From positions 57,220,785-57,284,784 of the forward strand of contig ML677326.1 in the NCBI GenBank assembly GCA_007922305.1: a stretch of DNA of 64,000 nucleotides, in the 5' to 3' direction. Shown piece by piece: positions 11,716 through 20,835 of the stretch. The notes under the pieces were generated by a model. The model was not told where the DNA came from and ran no database searches. It worked only from the letters and a program-made list of their open reading frames with translations. Every line of letters begins with the position of its first letter. Within the stretch, counting starts at the first letter, position 1. Position numbers and translations under genes: made by a program. Source of the DNA: Dermatemys mawii. Its lineage: Eukaryota > Chordata > Testudines > Dermatemydidae.

Positions 11716-12398
11716 CAGATGCTGTATTACTTGAAAAGGGATTTCATCTGGGGCAGAATACTAGATAACTGAATAAATGGTAAAGTATTACAGATTGTAT
11801 TAGTCTGAGAGGAGGGAACATTCACCCTCATGATCAGAGGGTAAGAAAGCTACACCTATTATTCAAATAATAAAAAGAACCTCTAGGCCAGCAAATTTTC
11901 CTGGCAGAGTAGCTGTCAATCAGGCAAAACACTGAATGATGGATGCATCCCTGTACAACTTCTGCCCACCAAGCCTTCCTGTTTGCTTCTTGGTAGTTCA
12001 TAAATAGTGGGAAGTGAAGTGGGAGAGTGGGTGAAGAGGAAGAGGCGATGAAGAGGGTTGCTCAGGGTCTATCCACTACTGTGCTACTGTGGTAAGTACT
12101 AAGTAAATGAATTTTAACTTATTTTAAAAAATAGAAAATTCCCTTCTGAAATCCTCTGCCACTTCAGTGCTTTCCAAAAAATATCCTAGATCCATCATTC
12201 TGCAAAACTATTGGTCTTTATTTTTATGATCATTTTGTTAAGTTTGGCAGATCAGAAGTGAAAGCATTTCATAGAGGGAAAACACAGACTTTAAAATGTT
12301 TTAAACATCAGAGATAAATAATATTCAAACATCATCATGATCGCTAATCACCACCTCCAGTAAGAAAAGAGTGAATGGGATGTTATATACATTTCATG

Positions 12399-12399
<1 letters not shown>

Positions 12400-12428
<29 letters not shown>
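12400..12428. repeat. (GATA)n microsatellite
   Basis: Seven consecutive GATA/TAGA units. Confidence 0.97.
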
Positions 12429-12429
<1 letters not shown>

Positions 12430-13610
12430 AGTATATGATAATGCTTCTTGTGGCCCAGGATAATATGGACAATATATGTTTCTGGACTTAATCCAATTTT
12501 AAATTTAAACTTTCTAATTCACCTTTAATGTTACTAGTAGAAAATATGCAGAAGTTATCATATCACCGACCTTTTGGGAATTGTTATGCCAGTGATGAAT
12601 GCAAATTACTTTGAGACACCTATAAAATGGACTATCAGCTTCAATGAGCAGGCATCACAATCAAAACATATCCCATAAACTATACCAGAGAGACTGTGAG
12701 AGCATCAATATTTTTGAATAAATAAGATATACCTTATCTGAATTAAAACACCACAAGCACCATGAATTTGTTGCTTCTTTCAAGGGCAGTGGCTTTTAAC
12801 TTTTGAAGTTATTGGTTTTTTACATGCATTCATTTCAACTTAACAGTATACTGACATAAAAGTGAAAGTGACAATTCTATGGCAAAGGAAATCAAAGTTG
12901 TGAGGAGTGCATGTGAATGGCTTTTCCCTAAGATTTTGGATCTTTTAAGATGTTTCCAAAATATGGTTATAAAAATGGGTCCCATAAGTCTTATTTGCTT
13001 TCTTAATGGACAGTGCTTCTGGCTTGGATCTTTGTATGGAAAAAGGCATCCTTTGTCTCATAAAAAGGTAAGAAGTAACAGACATTGCTGTGCTGAAACA
13101 CTTATTTTATGCCAATCTCAAAATGATATCCCTTAAAAAAATCAGTTTTTCATTTTAATGTTTAGCATCTGTTTAGTCTCAACATAGACCTGCAGCACAT
13201 TCCAAATTCAAAATGTAAAAACACCCTAGAATTGTTGGACGCTTGTTAGTTTTTAAAGACATGTATGAACCAGTAAAGACAGACAGACTTCTAAACTCCC
13301 CCTAGAAAGTGTGGCCATACCAGTTTTAATGCATGGAGGTGGCCTTATTCCAAAAACTGGAAGCAAATATAAAGAACACTGTTGGTACGGTAACATTTCC
13401 CCTGGCTGTGATCCTTTTTTGTTTTGAAAGCAGGATCTTCATATAATATTCATGAATAATGCATCCTTTCAATTAGAAACCAGGTTCTCTAATACACCAA
13501 AAACAGAGTAAGTACTAAGACAACACACTTCCATACTAAACACTGGAATACAAATCTCTGATACTGTAGTAAGAAGTTGCTCTAAATGTGTAGCAAGTTC
13601 AGTAGTGCTG

Positions 13611-13700
13611 CTCCGACGAAGCGGGTATTCACCCATGAAAGCTTATGTTCCAGTATGTCTGTTAGTCTATAAGGTGCCATTGGACTCTTTGTCGCTGCTC
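13611..13700 (+). mobile_element. Isolated PLE 3' terminus
   Basis: CCGACGA at 13613, a GCGGGTATTCACCC hairpin, ATGAAAGCTTATG, then GTTAGTCTATAAGGTGCC and GGACTCTTTGTCG are present. It is a minimal PLE end fragment with no coding part. GCTGCTC flanks both sides (about 13608 and 13701) and may be a short TSD. The GAAA box is intact but the stem II pairing is weakened. Confidence 0.65.
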
Positions 13701-14164
13701 TCCTAGAATCTCCTTTCTATATGAGTTTGCGTAGACTGAGAATTCATGTGCATTCTAGGGGCTTGGCTACACTGGCACTTTATTGCACAATAAAGCCGCC
13801 AGGAGCACTCTACCTTACTTCCCGTCCACACTAGCAAGGCACGTGGAGTGCTCTGACTCCATGGCTGGAGCTCTCCTGGTACTTCATCTCAGCAAGAGAA
13901 ATAATGTTTGTTGCACTCTCGCTGGAGTGCAACAGCGCTAATGTGGACACCCAATGTGCACTGATTGGCTTCCAGCCTGTCCCACAATTGCTGTTCTTGC
14001 CACTTTGGTCATCACTTTTGAACTCTTCTGCCCTGTTCTCAGGTGACCAACTGTCAGACTTGACCTTTAAATTCCCTGGGAAATTTGTAAATCCCCCTCC
14101 TGTTTGCTCAGCCAAGCGTGGAGTGCTCTCAGCACATCTTTCCAGGTGATTGTTCAAGGTGACC

Positions 14165-14677
14165 ATGCCTCCACGTCCCAGGCGATCCCCATCATGGAGC
14201 AATAGTGAGGTGCTGCAGCTCATCAGTGTTTGCGAGGGAAGAAGCTGTGCAGTCCCAGCTGCACTCCAGCCATAGGAATTATGATACATTTGGGCAGATA
14301 GAGACCATGAGCAGGACGCGGTGCAGTGTTGGGTTAAGTAAAGAAGCTGCAGAATGCCTACCGCAAAGCCTGTGAGGCAAACAGCCACTCCGGTGCTGCC
14401 CCCACGACCTGCAAATTTTACAAAGAGCTGGATGCAATACTTGGGAGAGATCCCACATCCACTCCAGCTACTACCATTGACACTTCCGAGCCCAGCACAG
14501 CAAGCGGGGAGGAGGAGGAGGAAGAAGAGTCGGGTGAGGAGATGGAGGAGGAAAGCATGACCGAGGGTGCTGAGGAATCCTTGGAATCCCTGGAGCCATG
14601 CAGCCAGAAGCTCTTCTCAAGCCAAGAGGAAGGCAGCCAGCCGCAATATCCAGTTCTTGCAGAAGGGCCATCAACAT
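14165..14677 (+). pseudogene. Myb/SANT-like DNA-binding protein of Harbinger, 5' exon, broken
   Basis: An ATG at 14165 opens MPPRPRRSPSWSNSEVLQ, the trihelix/SANT start of the second protein carried by vertebrate Harbinger elements, which helps the transposase bind the ends. The frame then breaks by stops and shifts. Later pieces fit the same family: a WADRDHEQDAVQCWVK-like helix near 14300, PANFTKSWMQYLGEI near 14415 in another frame, and an acidic Glu-rich stretch followed by a SQEEGSQPQ-like tail near 14620. It stops at a probable ex-splice donor (AACATAAG, GT changed to AT) near 14677. The C-terminal part resumes at about 18350. Confidence 0.72.
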
Positions 14678-15019
14678 AAGATGCTGCTGTTAAGTGCCTT
14701 TATTTTTGGGAAGGACTTTTTTAAGTGTGGGCTCTTTGGGCGGGGATGGTAAGGGCTGCATGCATGCCTAGATGTGGAATAGTATATTGATGTGCTCTAT
14801 CACATCGTGGTAATTGGCATCAGTGATCTCTTCAAAAGTCTCAGTCAGAACATGGGCAATGCGCCTACGCAGGTTTATTGGGAGAGACGGTGTGGTTCTT
14901 ATCCCAGTCAGGCTAATGTACCCACGCCACTCTGCCGCGAGGGATGCGGTTGGGAGGACCATTGCTACACACAGGAAAGCTGCGTATGGCCTGGAGCAGA
15001 AGCCCCATTGTAGTAGAAG

Positions 15020-15064
15020 TGACAAAGAGTCCTGTGGCACCTTAAAGACTAACTGAAATTTTTT
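15020..15064 (-). repeat. PLE terminal direct repeat, 3' copy
   Basis: It matches 17948-17993 almost base for base until the T-run. Together the two copies form the terminal direct repeats of the full-length PLE. Confidence 0.88.
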
Positions 15065-15066
15065 CA

Positions 15067-15104
15067 GAGCATGAGCTTTCGTGGGCTAATACCCACTTCG
15101 TCGG
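15067..15104 (-). ncRNA. Hammerhead-ribozyme-like motif of the intact PLE
   Basis: On the minus strand: CCGACGA (15104-15098), stem II GTGGG/CCCAC with a TATTAG loop, GAAA, minimal stem III GC(TCAT)GC, then TC. All core blocks of a type I hammerhead with a two-pair stem III are in order; only the U of CUGANGA is C. A self-complementary TGCATGCA lies directly 5' of the core and could promote dimer formation. Self-cleaving motifs of this type are known from Penelope-like elements; activity here is untested. Confidence 0.58.
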
Positions 15105-15211
15105 ATGCATGCAGTGGAAGTATCCAGGGGCAGGTATAAATAGGTAGGCAAGAACCAGGTGGGAGATAACAAGGTAGGTCCAATCAGGCTGAACCAGCTT
15201 GTTATCTCTAA

Positions 15212-17899
15212 TCAGGGAGGGTGAGGTGTTCCTCTAGCAGCTGAACTGGAGGTGTGAATAGCGAGAGAAGAGAAGCTGCTTTTGTAGTTAGCTAGCCATT
15301 CAAAATCTCTATTCAGTCCCAAATTGATTGTGTCAAATTTGCAAATGAATTGCAGCTCTGCAGTCTCTCTTTGCAGTCTGGACTTGAAGTTTTTTTGCTG
15401 CAAAATGCTGACCTTTAAATCTTCTATGGTGTGTCCGGTGAGGTTGAAGTGCTCTCCTACAGGTTTTTGAATATTGCCATTCCTGATATCTGATTTGTGT
15501 CCATTTATCCTTTTTCGTAGGGACTGTCCAGTTTGGCCGATGTACATAGCAGAGGGACATTGCTGGCACATAATGGCGTATATTACATTGGTAGATGTGC
15601 AGGTGAATGAACCAGTGATGGTGTGGCTGATCTGGTTTGGTCCTGTGATGGTGTTGCTGGTGTAGATGTGTGGGCAGAGTTGGCATCGAGGTTTATTGCA
15701 TGGATTGGTTCCTGAGTTAGAGTTGTTATGGCGCGGTGTGCTGTTGCTGGTGAGAATATGCTTGAGGTTAGCAGGTTGTCTGTAGGCCAGGACTGGCCTG
15801 CCTCCCAGGGCCTGTGAAAGTGAGGGATTGTTGTCCAGGATGGGTTGTAGGTCACTGATGATGCGTTGGAGAGGCTTTAACTGAGGACTGTAGGTGATGG
15901 CCAGTGGTGTTCTGTTGTTTTCTTTCTTGGGCTTGTCTTGCAGCAGCAGGCTTCTGGGTACACATCTGGCTCTGTTGATCTGTGTCCTTATTTCCTTGTG
16001 CGGGTATTGTAGTTTTGAGAAAGCTTGGTGGAGATCTTGTAGGTGTTGGTCTCTGTCTGAGGGGTTGGAGCAAATACGATTGTACCTCAGTGCTTGGCTG
16101 TAGACAATGGATCGTGTGGTGTGCCCGGGGTGGAAGCTGGTGGCATGAAGGTAGGCATAGCTGTCAGTAGGTTTTCGGTATAGGGTGGTGCTGATGTGGC
16201 CGTCATTAATTTGCACCGTGGTGTCCAGGAAGTGGACCTCCTGTGTAGACTGGTCCAGGCTGAGGCGGATGGTGGGGTGGAAGCTGTTGAAATCGTGGTG
16301 GAATTCTTCCAGAGTTTCTTTCCCATGGGTCCAGATGATGAAGATGTCATCAATGTAGCGTAGATAGAGGAGGGGCGTGAGTGAACGAGATTTGAGGAAG
16401 CGTTGTTCCAGGTCAGCCATAAAGATGTTGGCATACTGTGGGGCCATGCGGGTGCCCATAGCGGTGCCACTGGTCTGGAGGTATATATTGTCACCAAATT
16501 TGAAATAATTGTGTGTGAGGATAAAGTCACAGAGCTCAGCAACCACTTGTGCTGTGGCATCATCAGGGATACTATTCCTGACAGCTTGTATTCCATCTCT
16601 GTGTGGGATGTTTGTATAGAGAGCCTCTACATCCATGGTGGCTAGGATGGTGTTTTCTGGAAGGTCACCAATGCATTGTAGTTTTCTCAGGAAGTCGGTG
16701 GTGTCACGGAGATAGCTGGGAGTGCTGGTGGCGTAGGGTCTGAGTACAGTGTCCACATATCCAGACAGTCCTTCAGTGAGAGTGCCAATGCCCGAGATGA
16801 TGGGGCGTCCAGGATTTCCAGGTTTGTGGATCTTGGGTAAAAGGTAGAATAGCCCCGGTCGGGGTTCTAAGGGTATGTTAATTTGTTCCTGTGTTAGTGT
16901 AGGGAGTGTCCTGAGTAGATGGTGCAGTTCCTTAGTATATTCTTCAGTGGGATCTGAGGGAAGTGGTCTGTAGAAATTGGTGTTGGAGAGTTGTCTGGTA
17001 GCCTCCTTTTGGTAGTCAGACCTGTCCATGATGACAACAGCACCTCCTTTATCAGCCTCTTTGATTATGATGTCAGGGTTGTTTCTGAGGCTGTGGATAG
17101 CATTGCGTTCTGCTCGACTTAGGTTGTGAGGCAGGCGATGTTGTTTTTCCACAATTTCTGCCTGTGCACGTCGGCGGAAGCATTCTATGTATAAGTCCAG
17201 ACTGTCATTTCGACCCTCAGGGGGAGTCCATGTGGAGTTCTTCTTCTTGTGCTGCTGGTGGGATGGTGTCTGTGTATCAGTGCGCTGTTCTATGTAGTCT
17301 TGAAAGTATTCTTTGAGTCGGAGACGGCGAAAGTAGGCTTCCAGATCACCGCAGAATTGTATCATGTTTGTGGGGGTGCTGGGGCAGAATGAGAGTCCTC
17401 GAGATAAGACAGACTCTTCTGCCGGGCTGAGTATGTAGCTGGATAGATTGACGATACTGCTGGGTGAGTTAGGGGTACCACTGCTGTGGCCCCATGTGGC
17501 AGGCAGGATTTTAGATAGCTTGCAGTCCTTTTTCTTTTGTAGAGAGGTGAAGTGTGTAATATAGATCTCCTGTCTTATTTTAGTAAAGTCTGTTTGTGTG
17601 GAGGGTTGGTTGTTTATCAAGGTCTCCAGGTTGGAAAGCTCTTTTTTGATGTTTTCCTGTTTGCTGTACAGGATGCTGATCAGGTGGTTCCTCAGTTTCT
17701 TAGATAGTGTCTGGCATAATCTCTCACTGTAGTCTGTGCAGTATGTAGAAAGCAATGGATTTTTCACCTTCAGTCCATTTGGTATGATGTCCATCCGTTT
17801 GCATTTGGAGAGAAAGATGATATCTGTCTGTATTTGTGCAAGTTTCTTCATGAGGTTGATGGATTTCCACTCCATACGGCTAAATGCAGTGCCTTGCAT
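15212..17899 (-). CDS. Penelope-like element polyprotein: reverse transcriptase plus GIY-YIG endonuclease (895 aa)
   Basis: This single open frame encodes the enzyme that copies PLE RNA at a nick made by its own endonuclease. I start at the ATG at 17899; the frame continues 23 codons upstream, but that part is the terminal repeat and lacks an ATG. Residues from this ATG: a basic, coiled-coil-prone N-terminus (1-150); the RT fingers KEADKGGAVVIM (about 280-291) and LPKIHKPGNPGRPIISG (about 355-371); palm motif A TMDVEALYTNIP with Asp423; GTAMGTRMAP (about 478); catalytic YIDD at 515-518; a Cys-rich knuckle CNKPRCQLC (734-742); GIY-YIG domain with VIYAIMC, AMYIGQTG (784-791), RKRINGH and Glu816 in GEHF. 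All key residues are present and there is no internal stop. It is a mobile-element gene, not a host gene. The clade (Poseidon/Neptune-like) is not decided. Confidence 0.93.
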   Translation of the reverse strand: MQGTAFSRMEWKSINLMKKLAQIQTDIIFLSKCKRMDIIPNGLKVKNPLLSTYCTDYSERLCQTLSKKLRNHLISILYSKQENIKKELSNLETLINNQPSTQTDFTKIRQEIYITHFTSLQKKKDCKLSKILPATWGHSSGTPNSPSSIVNLSSYILSPAEESVLSRGLSFCPSTPTNMIQFCGDLEAYFRRLRLKEYFQDYIEQRTDTQTPSHQQHKKKNSTWTPPEGRNDSLDLYIECFRRRAQAEIVEKQHRLPHNLSRAERNAIHSLRNNPDIIIKEADKGGAVVIMDRSDYQKEATRQLSNTNFYRPLPSDPTEEYTKELHHLLRTLPTLTQEQINIPLEPRPGLFYLLPKIHKPGNPGRPIISGIGTLTEGLSGYVDTVLRPYATSTPSYLRDTTDFLRKLQCIGDLPENTILATMDVEALYTNIPHRDGIQAVRNSIPDDATAQVVAELCDFILTHNYFKFGDNIYLQTSGTAMGTRMAPQYANIFMADLEQRFLKSRSLTPLLYLRYIDDIFIIWTHGKETLEEFHHDFNSFHPTIRLSLDQSTQEVHFLDTTVQINDGHISTTLYRKPTDSYAYLHATSFHPGHTTRSIVYSQALRYNRICSNPSDRDQHLQDLHQAFSKLQYPHKEIRTQINRARCVPRSLLLQDKPKKENNRTPLAITYSPQLKPLQRIISDLQPILDNNPSLSQALGGRPVLAYRQPANLKHILTSNSTPRHNNSNSGTNPCNKPRCQLCPHIYTSNTITGPNQISHTITGSFTCTSTNVIYAIMCQQCPSAMYIGQTGQSLRKRINGHKSDIRNGNIQKPVGEHFNLTGHTIEDLKVSILQQKNFKSRLQRETAELQFICKFDTINLGLNRDFEWLANYKSSFSSLAIHTSSSAARGTPHPP

Positions 17900-17947
17900 G
17901 TTGTCAAGAATCAGAGGGGTAGCCGTGTTAGTCTGGAATTGCAGAAG

Positions 17948-17993
17948 TGACAAAGAGTCCTGTGGCACCTTAAAGACTAACTGAAATTTTTTT
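17948..17993 (-). repeat. PLE terminal direct repeat, 5' copy
   Basis: This is the direct repeat of 15020-15064. The 5' end of the element is at 17993, next to the TSD, with a nine-base T run on the plus strand. Confidence 0.88.
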
Positions 17994-18349
17994 TTGTAGT
18001 AGAAGACCCTCCCTTGCTTCCCCTGTCACCTGCAGCAGCGAGATATCTTTCAGGATGAACTCCTGTGGAGAATGTTGGGATAGTGTTCAGTATAGAGGCT
18101 CCCTGCAGCTGTTGGCTCTCCCCAATGCACAGAAACCCAAAGGACAGTACAGCTATGAAACAATCAGTCTCCCTGGACCCTGTGCTTACTCACTATTTCT
18201 GGGGCTCCTGTGAGTTATGTGTGCTCGCTTTGGAACAGGCAAAGTATGGTTTCATATGGACTGTGATTGCCCTCCTTATGTGCGGGGAATCATTGCTCTG
18301 TCTGGTGTGTACAAAGCTGCCTCTGTTAAATGTTGCATTTGCCTGTATA

Positions 18350-18905
18350 GGTGCAACCTTGAGCTCTCAGCCGTCAGTCTTATCACCGGCCTGCAGACTG
18401 AGAAGACTCAGGAAGAGGCTACGGAAAAGCAAGGAGGACTTGCTGCACCAAGTGATGCAGCAGCCTGTGGAAGAGAATTGAATTGCACAGAGATGGAGGG
18501 TGAGTGAAAGGATGTTCCGCCAGGAAAATGCGATGCACCGTCGGGAAAGCACAGAATGGCTGATTAGCATAATGGAGTGCCAGGCGGACTCTATCCAAGC
18601 ACTCATTGCCATGCAGGCGGAGCACTACCGCGCTTGCCCCCTCCCGCAGCCCTTGTCCAAAAAGTTTTCCCCTTCTGACCCCATGTCCCCTCCAACCCAC
18701 TTTCCCCAACATCCAGATTCTTACCGCCCCCAGCTGCCTCTCCGCCCATAGCTTCACCACCCACCCACAAAAACTACGACCCTTACCCACTGCACTCAAC
18801 CCCTCTCAACATGCCTTATTGCCATCCTTATGTGCAGTACGGAGTGCACAGCACTCCAGACAGGATTACAGAGTACAACATCCAGACATACTCGAGTCTG
18901 TGAGT
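18350..18905 (+). pseudogene. Myb/SANT-like protein of Harbinger, 3' exon, broken
   Basis: After a pyrimidine-rich acceptor-like site (CTCTCAG near 18370), the frame reads QPSVLSPACRLRRLRKRLRK, then SKEDLLHQVMQQ, then in another frame RRESTEWLISIMECQADS and IQALIAMQAEHYRA, then a proline-rich MSPPTHFPQHPDSY tail. This is the basic and coiled-coil C-terminus of the Harbinger accessory protein that starts at 14165. At least two frameshifts separate the pieces. The nested PLE lies in the inferred intron between the two halves. Confidence 0.7.
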
Positions 18906-19084
18906 GAACTGGTAACCAACCCACCCCTCTGCACCCCGTTGCCCTTTTGGTATTCTGTGTTACTTTGTTTTTAACTGACAAATGAATTTTCTGTTCAACG
19001 GATTACTTTTATTTGCAATAAATGGAGTTTTTTTAAAGAAATTGAGTTCTTTATTTTGAAAATATAAAGCAAAATATAAAGCAA

Positions 19085-19185
19085 AGAAAACATAAAGCAA
19101 AATATACCTTAACCCAGGGAAGCAGAAAATATACCTTAGCCCGGGAAAGCAGAAAGTATACCGTAGCCCAGGAAAGCAGAAAGCA
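19085..19185. repeat. Short tandem repeat inside the Harbinger element
   Basis: About three copies of a unit near CAGAAAATATACCTTAGCCC lie next to repeated GCAAAATATAAA. It sits between the two converging Harbinger genes. Confidence 0.75.
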
Positions 19186-19245
19186 CTGCAAGTCAGTGAA
19201 AGAAACATAGGCACTGCACTTAACCCCCTTGCAGAGCAACAAACA

Positions 19246-20275
19246 TTACTGCTGGCTTTCAGCCTCAAATTGCTCCCTCAAGACATCCCTAATCCTTGCA
19301 GCCCTACGCTGGGCCCCTCTAAGAGCCCTGGTCTCTGGCTGTGCAGATGCAGCCTCCAGGTATTGAGCCTCTGAGACCCGTGCCTGAGTGAAGCTTTCGC
19401 CCTTCCCTTCACAAATATTATGTAGGGCACAGCATGCGGATATAACTGGGCGGATGCTGCCTTCAGCCAAGTCCAGTTGCCCATAAAGACAGTGCCAGCA
19501 GCCCTTCAAACACCCAAAAGCGCACTCTGCAGTCATTAGGCACCGGTTGAGCCTGTAGTTGAATCGTTCCTGGCTCCAGTCACTGTGTAGGGTTTCACAA
19601 GCCACGGCATTAAAGGGTAAGCAGGGTCTCCAAGAATCACAATGGGCATTCTGACTTCCCCCACGGTGATCCTGTGGTCAGGGAAAAAAGTCCTGGCTAG
19701 CAGCTTCCTGAAGAAGAGGCCTGTGTTCTGAAAGATGCATGTGTCATGCACCTTACTGGGCCAGCCTGCATTAATGTCGATGAAAAGACCCTGGTGATCC
19801 ACAAGCGCCTGAATAACCATGGAGAAATACCTCTTTGGTTAACATACTCTCCTGCTAGGTGATCTGGTGCCAGAATAGGAATGTGTGTCCCATCTATTGC
19901 CTCTCTGCAGTTAGGGAAACCCATTTGTGCAAAGTCAGCCACAATGTCATGTATGTTACCTGGAGTCATGGTTCTTCTGAGCAGGATGCGATTAATGGCC
20001 CTGCAAATTTGCATCAAAACGATTCCAACGGTTGACTTTCCCACTCCAAACTGGTTAGTGATCGATCAGTAGCTGGCGGGAGTTGCCAGCTTCCAGATTG
20101 CAATAGGCACCCGCTTCTTCACCAGCAGGGCAGCTCTCAATCTCGTGTCCTTGCGCCACAGGGTGGGGGCAAGTTCTGCACACAATCCCTTGAAAGTGGA
20201 AGCCACTGCTCGTTATTCCAGACTTGCATGAGGATGTGATCCCACCACTCAGTGCTTGTTTCCCGAGCCCAAAAG
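19246..20275 (-). pseudogene. PIF/Harbinger DDE transposase, broken by frameshifts
   Basis: On the minus strand the order is STEWWDHILMQVWNNEQW (about 20270-20210), then FGVGKSTVG-like and MQICRAINRILLRR (about 20010), FPNCREAIDGTHIPI with the first catalytic Asp (about 19910), GWPSKVHDTCIFQNT with the second Asp (about 19750), RMPIVILGDPAYPL (about 19640), and FNYRLNRCLMTAECAFGCLK with the catalytic Glu (about 19520), ending LREQFEAESQQ at 19246. This is the complete HARBI1-like domain order, but it is split over three frames with stops between. It converges on the Myb-like gene. It is dead; a host-domesticated gene is excluded by the breaks. Confidence 0.85.
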
Positions 20276-20835
20276 CAGCATTCCACGGTGGAGAGCATGT
20301 CCGTGAATGACACAAGCAATTTCGTGTTGTATGCATTACGCAACTCGATATCATCACCGGACTCCTTGGTGTCACTTTGGATCTTAAGGAAGAACTCAAC
20401 TGCCAAATGAGATGTGCTGGTGAGACTTGTCAGCATGCTCCTCAGCATTTCGGGCTCCATTCCCGCAGACGAAAAGGGAAACCAGACCGCGCCGCTGCAC
20501 AGAAACTGTTGAAAGATGGCGCCAAAGCTGGACGGAAACACAGGGACTGCTGGGATGCAAAGAGATACATGAAGAGGCATTGGGACAGGATCCAGAATTA
20601 CCTGCACCCCACACCCTCTTCCCACAAGCCACAGCACCAGAATGGGAAGAGGTGCTCTGTGGGATAGCTGCCCATAATGCACTGCTCCCAATGCCACTTC
20701 AAGTGCCACAAATGCAGCCACTTCAGTGTGCTTGCAGCTGTCAGTGTGGACACACTGGAGCGGTTTCCCAGGAGTGCTCTTCGAAGGCGGGTTTAACCCA
20801 AAGCGCTCTACATCTGCAAGTGTAGCCAAGACCTA

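Larger units (their letters stand above)
10194..13600. other. Non-coding interval with minor simple repeats
   Basis: No convincing exon or transposon is present apart from a small MIR-like piece and two short tandem repeats listed separately. Frames here are at most 85 aa and show no family motif. Confidence 0.6.
15020..17993 (-). mobile_element. Full-length, apparently intact Penelope-like element
   Basis: A 12-bp direct repeat TTGTAGTAGAAG (15008-15019 and 17994-18005) bounds the element precisely. The same roughly 45-bp sequence (TGACAAAGAGTCCTGTGGCA onward to TGAAATTTTTT) is found at both ends in direct orientation, the pLTR-like layout of PLEs. One long ORF fills the middle. The 5' leader (17948-17900) holds the phrase that on the plus strand reads AGGGGTAGCCGTGTTAGTCT. 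The intact ORF, perfect TSD and close identity with 6782-7415 all indicate a recent insertion. It landed in the old Harbinger at 13758-20832. Confidence 0.93.
13758..20832. mobile_element. Decayed Harbinger DNA transposon carrying a nested PLE
   Basis: The left end GGGGCTTGGCTACACTGGCA pairs with the right end TGCAAGTGTAGCCAAGAC (inverted). CTA borders both sides (13755-13757 and 20833-20835), consistent with a 3-bp duplication. Two decayed genes face each other, as in PIF/Harbinger elements: a Myb/SANT-like DNA-binding protein on the plus strand and a DDE transposase on the minus strand. Removing the PLE (15020-17993 plus one TSD) leaves about 4.1 kb, a normal size for an autonomous element. 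Many frameshifts mark it as long dead, whereas the inserted PLE is intact. Confidence 0.85.

Noticed and set aside
12400..12428. GATA array as a CRISPR-like or regulatory array
   Set aside because: Perfect 4-bp microsatellite without spacers; no CRISPR is expected in a vertebrate nuclear genome.
14471..14677. Minus-strand Pro-rich frame opposite the Myb-like exon
   Set aside because: Antisense shadow of the acidic Glu-rich coding stretch.
17900..17968. Upstream 23 codons of the PLE frame as part of the protein
   Set aside because: No ATG; the sequence is the terminal repeat and leader. The ATG at 17899 is the better start.
20137..20829. 230-codon frame that might be a gene
   Set aside because: It begins inside the Harbinger TIR and ends in the frameshifted transposase start; it is non-coding leader plus transposase remnant.
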